Positions 24,034 to 37,300 of a stretch of DNA of 64,000 nucleotides are shown piece after piece; within the stretch, counting starts at the first letter, position 1, and each line of letters begins with the position of its first letter. The notes under the pieces were generated by a model, which saw nothing but the letters and a program-made list of their open reading frames with translations, was not told the DNA's origin and ran no database searches. The stretch comes from Lethocerus indicus (lineage: Eukaryota > Arthropoda > Insecta > Hemiptera > Belostomatidae): assembly GCA_019843655.1 (NCBI GenBank), contig JACDQD010000006.1, forward strand, positions 14,030,246-14,094,245, read 5' to 3'. Position numbers and translations under genes: made by a program.

Positions 24034-26528
24034 TTGTACCCGCTGCAGTTAATCCGGCAAATTGACATTTACCGCGAAGGGACCGGCCACCCTTGCTATC
24101 AACCAGTCCCCAGCAGCCGCTTAAATGGATCATTATTTAAATCGGATATAATATTACGAGAAATAATATTAGCTCACAAATGTTTATTCTAACATCATCA
24201 AATCATTTTACCGGATTCAGATCCATTTAAAATAATCTGAAACACTGGTTTCCGATGCAGTACTTGCTTGTAAAACAGAATCGTTATTCTAGCGAAATAA
24301 AATTGGTAATGTATCTCATTGCCGTTCGTCTAATTATCCGACTATTAAGCTAAAGGAAACAACAAATAAAGACTGTAATTTCACACTATCTACCTCTACG
24401 CCAAACATCATATTTTATTCGAATTAACCAATCGGAAAGAGACAATTGACAAAAGTATCCACTTGATATGGTTGAAGGAAGTGACTGGATAGGGAATGTC
24501 TTTGACAAACATATGCCTGATTTATTGGGCCTGTAGTTGCAACATTAATAATTTCATTTTATGATACTGATGAGGTACACTGTGCATGCCATGTAAGGAG
24601 ATTAATTTAAACGATTATAAGAATTTCAGCGTTTGCGCCTTATTTGTGAGCCCGATCCTCTCGAACCTGCATTTCGCAGGGGCGTCCCCCTCAGCAGACG
24701 ATATTCTTTGGAACAGGTGAGATGAATCGAAAAACAAAAAGAGAAAGTACGGAGGGTGGACGCCGATAAATTCCCGACGGTGTTCTAATGAAAGCGTAGC
24801 CGGAATACTGGAGCGGGCGGCCGTCCGTGAAATTTTCCCTTCCAGCCCCGGCCCAGCGTTAACAATCTTGTTCGTCGGCGTGGAGCCCGGCACCGCGGGC
24901 AGATGCCCCCGGTTCAGTAATATACTGCCCTACGGAGGCTGCCCTTAACCCCTTAGCCCCCGCCTACCCCAGATTTATTGCGCCGGGATTCACCTGTAAC
25001 CCGTTACACCGACACGGAAGTTGCCAATTCTTAAAATTGTACCCACCTTATTTTACTTGAATTTTTACTACTAGCATAGAGGAGACCTTACTCGCGACAA
25101 CTATTAGAATATTGAAACTCTCTAGGAAAATGGGACGCAGTTTAAGGCGTTTGTTGAGTTTTCCCGGCAGATAGTCATATCAAGGCAGCAGTGAATATTT
25201 CCGTCTCTACTCCACCTATTCGGAGTTCTCTACTCCAACCTTACGATGTTATCAAACTTTCGAGTCTACTCTAGTAAATACTTTAAACCCAATTAGGGTG
25301 CTTTGGGGAGTGATTTCTCTTTTGGAAGATTTTCAGAAGAGTTAGTGTAGGAATGACGGTTACGATGCGGTCCTTTCAGTTAGGCACTTCCGTATTAATA
25401 TTTTGACTTATGATTAACTATGTTGCCTGTTCGACTGCTGCTAAAATCTAGATTTTAAGAATATTTACTCTTTATATGCGATTATCAACAAGGGGTAGTT
25501 TTTTCACGTGAAAAATGCGGAGTGTTTATACTGTAATGATGTCAATTGTTTATTGTAAAAAGGTTATTGCTTGTAGCAGGTAAGAGACATAAAAATCGAA
25601 CCAGAGAGCCGGTCAAATCTGAGCTGGAGTGGATGGGATTTGTCTAGTTGAACTATATATACATCCTGAGCACGGGGTATGTTATCCCCCATCCGAAATG
25701 TTGCGATTTTATTTTTACCGGGATTTTTATACCCGAGAGAGTTCTCCGTTTTCGTAGCACTTTTCAAGCTCCAAAAGCGTGCTTCGTAAAATGGTAATGA
25801 AGCGACCGGGCGTGCAATCTGGCTCTGAGCTGGAGATTTATTGGAATATGTTACCGCCCTGGTATAACAAGACGGTCTCCCGAGAAGAAACAGTACAGCG
25901 GAACGACAAATAAATAGTCAATTTGAATTTTGTTGGAACAAGAATTAAAATTAAATTACACTGTCGACTCGCGCCAACTAATTGAAATTCACACTCGTAA
26001 ATTCCCCCCCCCCGCAATAAAATATGTTATTAGATTAAATTGACCCTGATCAATTTTTCTCAATGCAAATTACTGATACGACTTTAACATAACAAGAACA
26101 TATAAAAATGATATTCCTAACAAAGATTTACACAATCATACACAAAAACGAAGTTTTTTATGACGTAAAATAAAATAAGAGATTAATTTTATCCCCGTTA
26201 TCATATCCACTGGTCTGAAAACGTACACCATGTCCGTGAACACGGTATTAAACTATAATGCTGATCTATATTTTAGGAGAGAAAGAAATTACAGCCGAAA
26301 GAAGGGAGACAGAGAGAAGGAGCCGTATGACTGTCGGAAAATTTTTCATCACCGACCATTTTTCGTGAAATAGCAATGAGACGTCCCGGCGCGCGAATTG
26401 GCCTGCATTCCTCAGGATTTATGGGATACGTTTATTAGTCTATAATTCAACGATGAGTGGATGGACAACAGCGCACCGTGCAAAACGAATATTTGGCATA
26501 CATCAGAGAGAATTGTTTTCAACTTTAC

Positions 26529-26552
26529 CTCTCTCTCTCTCTCTCTCTCTCT
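26529..26552. repeat. (CT)n microsatellite, 24 bp
   Basis: Twelve CT units, followed by TTCGAGAGG. Confidence 0.95.
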
Positions 26553-27041
26553 TTCGAGAGGGGTTCAACTACAGTTGGAATGTAAGTGCGACTGTAATTC
26601 AGAACGGTATTTCGTACAATCCCTCTCCTTGAACCGTTCTTGCAAATAAGCTCGCGGAATAATTCATATCAGGGGAGAGCAAAACCCACATCTCTGAAAA
26701 TCTACGAATATGCACTCACTACAAAATAATGCCGTTGAATAGAAATAACTAAAATTAATATTCTCGCTATCGAAAGTGGTAATTGCTTAAGGGTAGTAAA
26801 CATTTTGACGGGATTTTTCGTCGTTATTACCGCAATATATTATAACGTAATGCTATTGCAACCCGAAATCGGACCAATGCCCATACCCAAATATCGAGGG
26901 AGTGATAATATTCTTATGTATGGAATTTCTCTTGGAGCTTTGAGAAAAATACAACAAATAAATAATTGTTTATGTCTCGTTTAAACAGAGATCGCGTTCG
27001 TTAAAGAAGAATAATTCTTTCACAGAGAAGACTAAACAACT

Positions 27042-27544
27042 AATAAATTTAGTTTGTTTAGAATACCTGTTTTATGTTCTACGAGGGTTGGAATGCCGTG
27101 TGTTTCTGTCTCCTCTGGCTGGTTTGGCCTTCGGCCCGACTGGTTTCGGCTGCTCGCCATCTTCAGTAGCAGTGTTAGTCACTTTGGCACTTTGGATGTT
27201 TCTTGGGCATCCTCACTGCACTGTCACCATCACTTGTACTGTAAGGCGCTAATACTAAAATGTAAGACAGACGTTTGTTGCGGGCTAGTATTAGGTGCCC
27301 CGTACCATTGAAACTAGTAGCGCATTAAACTGAATACACTATAACCATCACAGTACAAGTGACAGTGATAGTGCGCTGAGGATGCCCAAAAAACATCCAA
27401 AGTGACAAAGTGACTAACACTGCTACTGAAGATGTCGAGCAGCCGAAACTAGTCTGACAGAAGGCCAAACCAGCCAGAGGAGGCAGAAACACACAAAATC
27501 TACGGCATTCACAGAACAGGTATTCTAAACAAACTAAATTTATT
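27042..27544. mobile_element. Foldback element, copy G, both tips present
   Basis: This is the most symmetrical copy. The inverted repeat begins with AATAAATTTAGTTTGTTTAG at 27042 and ends with its exact complement at 27544, so the dyad extends about 15 bp beyond the tip seen in other copies. The left arm runs through TCTCCTCTGGCTGGTTTGG to the core with GGCGCTAATACTAAAATG. The right arm returns from CACAGTACAAGTGACAGTGA to GACAGAAACACACAAAATCT. About 18 bp are missing near the right tip. No coding capacity beyond frames that follow the arm. Confidence 0.88.
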
Positions 27545-30500
27545 CTGACGAACATAGTCTTTAGTTTAAGAAACAGGATACAAAAAACTATAAGACATTT
27601 CAATTAAATACACTGATAAATTAAATCATTCTTGTCCCCTCGGTGACTTTTGTTTATCTATATAGGGCAAAGGTGAAATAGAGTCAATAGATACATGGAG
27701 TTCTGAAGGTCTATAACATCCTATACGTCGCGTTACTCCGTGAAACCCATTTCCACAACTCGAAACAATCTTGGACTGGGAATCTTGAAACGGAGCCAGT
27801 TATCTTAGTTGGTTTCCAACTGACGCATCGGTTATATACAGGCGATAGCAGTTAGTGTACAAATTATACACAGTTATGCAGGTGTAGTCTCGCCGCCATT
27901 AACTCACCTGGTGGGAGGCGGTCCTCTATACCACTGTACACCTAATAGACCGTAACTAATACCCGGCACCCCTCCCACGGGCCCACGAATAACTGGAATT
28001 ATCGGAACAGTTTATAAATTAATTAAACTCCCCCTCCTCCTCAGCCCCTGACCCACCTCCGCAACAATTCGGATATTGGGAAATTATATTAATCACTGGA
28101 TATGATCCAAAATATACCGATTGCGTACCCTAATTGAGCTAATTGTTCAACCGATGATTCAGTGCCCTATTAAACGGATGGCTAATTTGTCCCCTCCTCC
28201 CACCCCAATACGTCCTGATGGACTGATTTTTTTTTCGACTAGGACTTTTTCGACGGAAGTGCCCAGTAATTAATAAATTCGTGGTCATTTGTGCGTGATG
28301 ACCTCCACTATTTTAATTCACCTTTATTAAAATTTCCAGAATTATACCGATTCAATAAATTGCAATTTAGCAACGTGGCAATATTTGTCCAATTGGTGCG
28401 TACATATGTCGTAATAAATATTCTAGCCAAGTATTACTAAAAATACTCAAGATAATCGCCACTACTGCGCTAAAATACCCACGAAAATAATTACAGGAAA
28501 CCCTAAACAAATGATTTTTTTAGTGAAGCTCATTTATTATTTCCTGACATGTCACACATTTCGGGCAGAAAGTCTACGTCATTTTCCCCAAATATAATGG
28601 CTCACTCCACTAAATTGAGGTCAGTTTTTCGCTTGATTATTTAACGGCTTATATAGAATTATTTCGTACGAGCTGATTTTTTAAAATGCGCTTTGGTATT
28701 CAGGAATTTTAAAAATTATACGGCTGAATAAAACTGGAAACCGCAAACGGCCATGGTCAGAATATCTCCCAACTCGAAATCAATATTCCGGGGGCTTCGA
28801 ATGGGCGATTGATGCTCCCTTTCAACTAATTGTCAAAGCGTTACACGATACCGGACTCCACGATGGAGAAACTCTCAATTATTGTACCGGGCCAAAAGCT
28901 CTCGTCCGGCCGTGGGGCGGCCGTTCAGCGAAGATGGCCCACTTCCTATTCCTCCTCCACTTTAGAGGCCGGCGCCGAAAATGTGGGAATTTATAGCTTC
29001 AATAGGCCACCGCAGACTCCGGGTCGAATTGAACCGTAATGCAGTGCCTCAGGTGTATAAGACCGTTCATTTTCTTTAGACCGTCTAGATAAGCGCCGAA
29101 AACGGGGAGAGTTTACGAAGAAGCTTGCAAATCGGGGATTTGAAGATTTTATAAATGGGATAATTTCTGTTTTTTTCTTTTTATTTTAATTCGAAACTAT
29201 AATTTTTAAAATTATATTTAGTAGATGACACTAGTGCACTTTTGACGGAGAATTCACCAATTGATGGTACTACTACGAAATATATTCAGAGTTAAATCGA
29301 ATTTCTGATCGTCGTAATCAAAACCCGGGAAGAATGCGTTAACGTCGGGCTAAACCCGATTTATAATCCCTTATAATGTCCCCCCTTGCCAGTGGGGTTG
29401 AGGGGAAACGATTATCGCCGGAGTAGGGCTGAATAGAGGAAGTGGAGGGTGGGCGGACTTCCACACTACCCGGAGGGTGCGGGTTCGGTTCCAACTGCGC
29501 CGTGCCCAATCGTCGCCGGAGATGGCCCGGAGAGCGATGCCAAGAGCCCCCATCGGAGTATGCGGCCGGCCCCGGCCCTCACCACCAAGTAAATGATCGA
29601 TGGACGGTTTTCCACCTTTAAATTGACTCCGACGTTTACACAACGGGCACCCAGTTAAACCCCCATTTCGATATCGCTGCTCGTTGTCGGTATTGACACT
29701 GCTAAGTAGGACTATCGGTCTTTCCCTTTATTTTCAAATATTTCCCGATATTATCGGCGATATACTGCGATATTAAATCATATCATTACTATAAAATAAA
29801 ACATATAAAGAAGAAAACAAAAAACTAATCAATTAAAATCGGACAATCGACGTCCGACAGCAAATTGAGAAAGGGCGGTTTGAACGTCCTCTTATGATTT
29901 CGATTGAGGCGGAAATGAGTGCAGAACCCGGCGAACACGCTTTCCCCATTATCTCGTTAATGGATGGACAAGAATGTTCCCGCACTGAGAATGTAACGTG
30001 AATGAAATCTATGCAAACGAAGCGCACGCATAGACTATGGCATATTAATAATTTGATCAGGCTCTGGAATGGGTATTTTCAATTTTCACAGGATTGAGTC
30101 AACGTAATTAATATACTTATTATTATTTTTCATTTGTATCCTAGATTAAATATGGATCAATCTTCCTTTTGTTCACAGCAGACAGACGCCGAACTTTCCT
30201 CGGTTACAAATTCTGACTTTCATTTTTTCTCAGTATTTGTTTTTTGGCGTAATGGCGCTACTTGCCGATTCAAATCATTTAATGGCCATTAATCTAATGA
30301 AAAATGCGCTGGTAGAATTCGATATACACCAGATTGAGTTCAGGGTTTAGAGTTTAAAATAATTGGTTTCCAGTTTAATTTAAACAGGAACTGTGATACC
30401 ATATCAGAAACAATCACGGAAATGGTATTGTCTAAAATAAGGGAATTGTTTAAACAACAATATTTTTAGTGAATTACTACTATGCTCATTAGGATTACTA

Positions 30501-31565
30501 GTCGTGTAGTTGAATTTTAATATATTATTTTAAATAGCGCTATTTACATACGAATTTCAGAATTAACAAATAATTCGTACCGCTAACCCGAACGTAATAG
30601 TTGTAATACGTACTGCGGTAAATGTATGTACAAATAAACAACTTTAACGGCATTTACATAGTATAACGCTGCTCAAGTTTTGACCGGCCACGCCCCATTA
30701 GCCAGTTTCTTAATGATATAAGTAGGGGGAGATTTCGATGTCACGTCATTTCAGAGGCCGACCGAAGCCCCCCCTCCAAGTGAAGTATCAGCGCAATCCC
30801 GAGCCCCATCCCACGGCCCAGAGGAAAGCTTTAGGAGGGCACCCACACCGCACAGCCGCAGCTTTGGCTCTGGCAGAAGCTCATTGCCGCTAAGTGCTTC
30901 CAAAGCTGGGGCCGAACTCGAGGGTGACATTCCACAGTTAATATATTGGCTAATAAAACCGGGGTGCCCGGCCTGCAGGCCCCGGTTGATCCGAGCCCGC
31001 CTTAGTCGGCTTGCCTCACAGCCAAATTTCTATCGCAGTGACCCGGCTACAAATCGACACGCTCCACACCGACCACGGACCAATTTAAAATTTCCAATCA
31101 TCCACTGTTTTTATCGTGACCGACCGCTTTCCATTACCATTACATAAAAAATGTTTTCTAAAAAAAATGTTGATAAACAACCTTTCACAGGAGAATTTTT
31201 TTTTCGCTAAACCCATAGCTATAAAACCGTTTTATTCTTGATGTTATAACACATTTTAACCACCCAATTAAACCACATTTTAGTCACCTAATGCACACAT
31301 CACATTCATCTTTTCAGGAAATACCGAAACGTTTCGGAAATGCTGGAGACCGAAATAAGAATTTTCCAAGAACTCTACAACTGTGAAGTTGGCATGGGAG
31401 GACATTCTGTTGAACCACGGGGCCGGTGCCATTACACGATACGAACTAAAAACAGAAACAGATATTTTTGTCTACAGTCTGGGCCGAGCTTCCAGAACTC
31501 ATTCAGAAATATTCAAGATATACGATTATTAACTGTTTTCATTGTTAACTCAGTTTATAGTTATT

Positions 31566-31570
<5 letters not shown>

Positions 31571-31613
<43 letters not shown>
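31571..31613. repeat. (TA)n microsatellite, 43 bp
   Basis: Uninterrupted TA dinucleotide run. Confidence 0.97.
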
Positions 31614-31616
<3 letters not shown>

Positions 31617-32474
31617 TGTTTAAACTATAGAAATAGATGATCTGATGCTGTGTGATAATGAACTGCAAAGATACAGGTAAAATTTTCAAATTTACATTCA
31701 CAAAAGTAATTACTGATTATTAAGTATGAGTATTTCTGAAATGACGATTCAGTTTTAGTTTAATTAACTCATATTTTTTGAGTTTTCAGGAGGCGTAATT
31801 AATGTTTACGAATAAACTGACATTACAATTATATATATGAAAGATATAATTATATGTAATATTGGGAGGAATCATTTGAAATAAAAATTAGACCTATAAA
31901 TTAACTAAAAGCTTTATGATAAAGAAATAAAGCTCATTAAATGAAATCGCAAAGAGGAAATAAGGTAGGTATGACGATTTAATAACTCAGGATTTAATAA
32001 CTCCGCAGGCTAATTAATACCACAGGTTTATTTGTAAATACAAGGATGCCCTTTAATACAGTTTCTAAATTTCATGCAATACCAGTAATGAAACTAGAAT
32101 TTCCCACTCCGCCGGGTATAATTTTTAACATATAATTTTCAGGTTATCATTATTCACAAAATTACAGAAAGTTGATTCCATCCGATAGCCGGATATTTAT
32201 GCTGAAAACAAACTATATGTGACGTATAATTGCGATGAAATGCCCGAGACCCGAGACGACGGATCGCGTTCTAATTGAGTTTCAACGGGTCTGATAAATT
32301 ACGTGTATACCTTGGAAGACCCTATTAACCTCGTTAGCACGGTGGAGCGGAGGTCCTTATACCATTCAGGCCGGTGGGATCCGCGTTACTTAGAGGAACT
32401 GTGGGTTACCTCGTAAAACTGTATCGGACCGCGGACAGGGCCATGTGATATGAGGGAGTGATAAATCAAGGAGT

Positions 32475-32506
<32 letters not shown>

Positions 32507-32507
32507 A
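32475..32507. repeat. (GA)n microsatellite, about 30 bp
   Basis: GA run ending in GGGAGGGAG, next to a CpG-rich patch. Confidence 0.93.
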
Positions 32508-33207
32508 GCAGAGGGCCGGGGTTTCGATTCGGGTGGCCCCATTGTTGGCACCGACGCCGACATGCGCCTTCAACAATCCGATGCCACCACCTAGCTCATT
32601 CTCAGTCGATAGCACAACATTGTTAATTGTCCCTGTCAGTCTCTACCAGTCCAAGCTGTACGATCCGACAGGCTCTAACTGTCCAAGTGTACGATACACG
32701 GCGATCGTGGAAAGAGCGGGACCGTTGGCACAGTCGGTAGCCTAAACTAGACTGTCAGATAAATGACAACTGAAAAACACTGCCGATGAACGATAAAGGA
32801 AATTAATTCAGGAGTGTGTCGATGCTGGGAGTAATATCGCATTGCGCGTCAAGCAATGGATTCATGAAAAACTATTCATTTCCACGATTCGCTGTAATTA
32901 AGTCGCATTTTAGTTTGATTTAAAAAAATCATAATAATCGAGTGAATACATTTGTAATATCTGTTATTTAATCAATACATTGGGAATAATTAAATGCGTC
33001 ACAGCTGTGTATATGATACGCGTCTATCAACGCGTTCAAATCGCAAAAAAAACAAACTGAAAAACTTCGAAATTATCGAAACAAACAAAGCCGGTCGACT
33101 GGAAAGACAAATAATGCATAGTATAATCAAATACGTAATAATGTTTGCATGTTTCACGAATATATGAATGACAATTTAATGTCGGATATTCCATTCTATA
33201 TTTCGTC

Positions 33208-33399
33208 TTAGTTTATTCGTTCGGGGGTCCGCGAGGCTTTGGAATATTTTCTGACTCCACTCGCTGTGGGAACGTCACAACAGAGTACTGATGTTACGCC
33301 GATCTACCTCACTGTATTACTAACGAAATGCTACTGGTAATGGTGAGAATCAGAAAAGGGTCAATCTCTGAACCAAATCAGCGAGCCGATACAGAGTCC
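33208..33399. mobile_element. Foldback element, decayed copy N
   Basis: On the left, TTAGTTTA is followed by GGTCCGCGAGGCTTTGGAAT, matching the tip consensus GGTCTGCGAGGGGTTGGAAT. Then comes GACTCCACTCGCTG, matching TCTCCTCTCGCTGG. In the middle, AAATGCTACTGGTAATGGT matches the core AAATGCTACTGGTTTCAATG of copy A apart from a short gap. On the right, ACCAAATCAGCGAGCCGATA matches ACCAAACCAGCGAGAGGAGA. Four ordered blocks in the right orientation make homology convincing despite heavy substitution. It lies about 0.6 kb from copy H. Confidence 0.65.
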
Positions 33400-33937
33400 C
33401 AGCTAAAATCTTGAGGACCGTTCAACAGGTATGGTTGAATAAATATGTAACAATGTTACATTCAGATTTACAAAACACATTCTCGGCAGCAAGGAACATT
33501 TTTTGGATAATGTTACGGTATAGTTTTTTAAAATAAAGCATGTGTTATTCCGCGTGTTATATTTATAGCAAATATACAGAGAAACGAGCAGTTACTGAAG
33601 TTACATACTCCTGTGTCGAAGAGAATATTGGAAACATAATACTACATGAGGGCTGAGCGCAAGCTTTAGTTCCCGAAACATCATCCAAGACAACGTCCGA
33701 AATTTTCATAGTAGAATCGCTGCGCGCTACAGGGAATATTCTAATATCGGAACACGGGAGTGTTTACATTCCCCGAAAACGTCTGAGAATGATTGATTTC
33801 TCAGGGGAGTGAACCGAGAACTGAGCTGTCAACCTTTCATAATACCTTTTACTAGAAGTTTTGTGATACCCGACCGGAATTTAGGCGTAGATCTTTTTAA
33901 TCTCAAAGGCCTTCCATATCTACGCTGGTTGCGTTAT

Positions 33938-34004
33938 AGTAAATAATAAGTAAGTATCAATAATAAGTATAATTTATGTAAAAGATGATTAATTAGTTTA
34001 ACAT
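33938..34004. repeat. Flank shared with copy J at 48607-48680
   Basis: Read in reverse complement, this flank (TAAACTAATTAATCATCTTT, then TACATAAATTATAC, then a TTATTATTTACTAT block) aligns without gaps to the DNA outside the right tip of copy J, with roughly one difference in eight to ten bases. Either some elements carry a longer terminal repeat or both inserted in copies of another repeat. Confidence 0.65.
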
Positions 34005-34317
34005 ATCTGTTTTGTGGTCTGCGAGGGGTTGGAATACAGTAGATTTCATGTGTTTCTGTCTCCTCTCGCTGGTTTGGTCTTTTGCTAGACCGGTTTCGGC
34101 TGCTCGCCATCTTCAGTAGTGGTGTTTAGACACATATATATGCACACGACAGACAACCACCACAGTACAAGTGACAGTGACAGTGCAGTGTGTATGTCCA
34201 AAAAACATCCAAAGTGCCAAAGTGACTAACACCGCTACTGAAGATGGCGAGCAGCCGAAACCGGTCTAGCAAAAGACCAAACCAGCGAGAGGAGACAGAA
34301 ACACACGAAATCTACGA
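34005..34317. mobile_element. Foldback element, copy H, near-perfect hairpin
   Basis: The left tip TTTAACATATCTGTTTTG (with a few bases upstream) leads into the arm. Positions 34039-34126 pair with 34228-34315 over 88 bp with two mismatches by eye, around a loop of about 100 nt. The loop holds ACACATATATATGCACACGA and CAGACAACCACCACAGTACA. The right end stops at ATCTACG followed by ATTCTG, as if the outer tip had been deleted between two ATTC motifs. About 70 bp upstream of the left tip (33938-34004) matches the sequence beyond the right tip of copy J. Confidence 0.9.
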
Positions 34318-37300
34318 TTCTGTGAATAATTTACAAGTTGTAAGACGGTATAAAGTAAAGAAAAAATTGAAACGTCAGTTCCATTAAGTTGGGATTGCGT
34401 ATGATAAAACAGGAGGACAAAAAAACTCCATCAGACGATAATCATTGGATCTTGGCCCCAATTAAACTACAGCCGGCCTAGTGGGCCATGAAAGTCTACA
34501 CCCTTTGATTGAACAAAATTGAATTCCAACTCGTTCAAATAACAGTTGAGTTTTCCCGGTGGTACTCTTCTTTCAATTTATAATCAACGGCCGGGAATAA
34601 AACGGGCCATCCAGAGAATTTATCCGATACTTTTGATAAAATAGGGACTAGAAAACCGGAAGATATAGGAGGCATTTGCTATTTTGTAGGACCGTTCTGG
34701 AGCGATTCCGAGCGTTACTATCGTTACTTCTTTCTCTGGAAATCTACCGGCGTAAAATGTGGGCCTGCACATGACTACTAATAACAAACTGTGTAACTTA
34801 TATAATTCAGGAATTAATCCAAAACGAACTCCTATTCATGCAGAAAATGTATTATTTCACTGGGCGAATTCCTAGACTAATCAACAATACTAATTTAATG
34901 TATTTATTTGAGGGTCTTCGACGGTTGGATAATCCACAAACTTGGGATTATTAATATCCACTTATCATGTATTTCATCACCTGTCATTTGTAGTCAAAAA
35001 TGTTTGTTTAACGTTACTTAGTCGGGCGTTATTAAATTCCCATCATGGGCTATTTAATTACGGGGTCTTTTCATCATCACGAGTTTTACGGACTTTATTG
35101 GAGATTAATATTAAACACCCACTCGATCGGCCATTTAAAATGTAGGGATAGAAATGCTGTTTTGGTGTTTCGATAAAAATAAAAAAAAAGCGGCAATCCT
35201 CCCGGCCATAAAAATTCTAAAGCCCCGACTCTAGCAGCAACCCTGTCCAACGTTTGGAAGCCAATTAGTGTCCTATTATTTCTTTTTTCCCGACGCTTTG
35301 CCGCGTCACTCGGTGTTGGCCCTAATTATCGGTGACCGTACCCCAGTGCGGGACTTTGAAAGAATTAGTGGTTCTGGGGGGTAGGGGGATGAAATAATAA
35401 ATGGCCGCGTGTTTCGAGGACCGCCAGGTTCATCAGCGGCTCTGAGCCTAACGAGTCGCTGTCGGCTTCGATCATATCGTAACGCTCGGGCACCTATATT
35501 TTCAATCGTAAAAATGTTCCCGTGTACACGAAACAACTGCAAAAACATATTTTTTAATAAGAAAAAAGCATATGATATTATCAAGTATTTTGTGAGATAA
35601 ATTGTAACTTCGTTGAATGTGTTTTGTCATTTTAATTTCCAAAACACATATGCATAAACTAGAATATAAAGCCATGTAAAACTAGCAGAAATAGATTTTT
35701 TTAATTGTAACATAAGTGTGAGTCTTAAGGGCCAGAAACTATGGTAACAAAACCTGAAGCATTATAATGAAAAAAATAGTATATATGTAATGAAGTTATT
35801 GCCAAGAGTTGAGTGTAAAGTTCGGATGCTTTCGTCGGTTCATATTGTGGAATATAAGTTTCCCGGAAGGGTTTTCGAGTTTTAAAATAAGTTACAATTT
35901 ATGTCAAACGCGATACACAACCGAATAGCAAAACCAAAGGCAAATAAGATTGAATAATATACAGAGTAACAAAAGCAACTCACTAGTAGTGTGCCCTAGC
36001 TCGACCCTCTTATACAATACTCTAGCACAAAGGGCTGGCGAGATCTAAGGTACACAGCCGCCTGACAAAGACAAATAAACACAATTTGTCCGTGCGTGGT
36101 TTAATTTGAGGACAGCCCGTCGATATTAATTGCGCACTGAAATTCAATCCGCAAATGATCGATTTATGGCTTCGGCCGTACTGCAGGCTTCCACCGATGA
36201 AATGTAAATATTAAAGCTTCAGCAGGGATCGGCCTTAATTAAATTTGGGAGCTTTTAAATTTGCTTCCGTTATAGCCGGCCCAACTTTTCGGCCCACTCC
36301 AAATATTTTCCCTTTAAATTTCGGTTTAGTTTATACACGCATAACATCATCGGACGAGACCGTTACAATTTTAGTACTTAATTAGACGATTTTCTGGAAA
36401 CTAAAATTGGCGCAATTTCAATTACTAAATTGAAATTTATACGAATTCCCATCGTCCACTCCTCATCCTCAGGCCTAACATATATCTGGAGTTTCGATCT
36501 TATTTCATTTATATTCCCTAGTGGATTGGAGGTCCCGAACTTTCCCGCTGTCGACGTCCGGATGAATGACGGGGCCCCTGACTGAAACGGGGTACTGTGG
36601 GTTGGGTGAAACAACCGGCGGCGGTGGGTGGCTCATAATCGGCAAGTAAAGGGCCGTTGTTACCCCTTTGAATATTTCAAGTAACGACTGATCGAACGCA
36701 GCCCGCCATAACGCGGCTACGCCGGTCAGTAAACCATTTTTATGGGTGGCCCACCAGATTTCGACGATTGTTTCCAAAACTAATGTTCCGTCGGGTTTTT
36801 CCGATGATGGTTTTTTTCCTGACCCGAAGGGGGCACCTGCGGCCGGCCCCGGCTAGTAAACGTGTGGGCAGCGTTGTGAATGTTAAATATTCGACCACCA
36901 AGATCCATAAATGATATCTATTTCTTAATCTATTATCTATAATATACGTGAGAAAACAAATGTTATGTATTGACATGATGATTCATCAGCGGCCGATATG
37001 AGCTTCCGAGTAGTTGAAAAATTTCCTAGAATCAAAATTTCAGTGTAGTGTATCAACGTTGTTTAGTATATCTATGAATTAGTATATCTATGAACTATGA
37101 ATTCCGTACAGGAAAAATATTCGTGTAATGTAAAACACCGCGAATGCGTACAATTCAAAGTTTCACCGTATTCACAGCCGTCTTATTTCGGAAATCATAT
37201 TTCTCCGGGACCAGACCCCCTCACTTGGCAGACCGGAGGGGGAAATTTTTAAATTTTCAGAACACGTATACCGTGCCCGGGTGGCGAATTTTATTGGAGC

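Larger units (their letters stand above)
19593..26528. other. Long non-coding stretch, no gene seen
   Basis: AT-rich spacer alternates with mixed or CpG-rich patches at about 20380-20600, 21120-21310, 22570-23100, 23780-24120, 24620-25020 and 25560-25870. I found no tRNA, exon-like frame or copy of the foldback family. Two small inverted repeats inside it are listed separately. Confidence 0.45.
27545..33207. other. Long non-coding stretch, no gene seen
   Basis: CpG-rich or mixed patches lie at about 27890-28240, 28740-29140, 29340-29660, 30680-31100 and 32220-32760, separated by AT-rich spacer. The patches carry overlapping open frames on both strands but no recognisable protein. Two microsatellites inside the stretch are listed separately. 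Confidence 0.45.

Noticed and set aside
26293..26325. CAGCCGAAAGAAGGGAGACAG resembling a deleted foldback right arm
   Set aside because: Only two short blocks match and no neighbouring arm sequence supports it. Purine-rich DNA matches easily.
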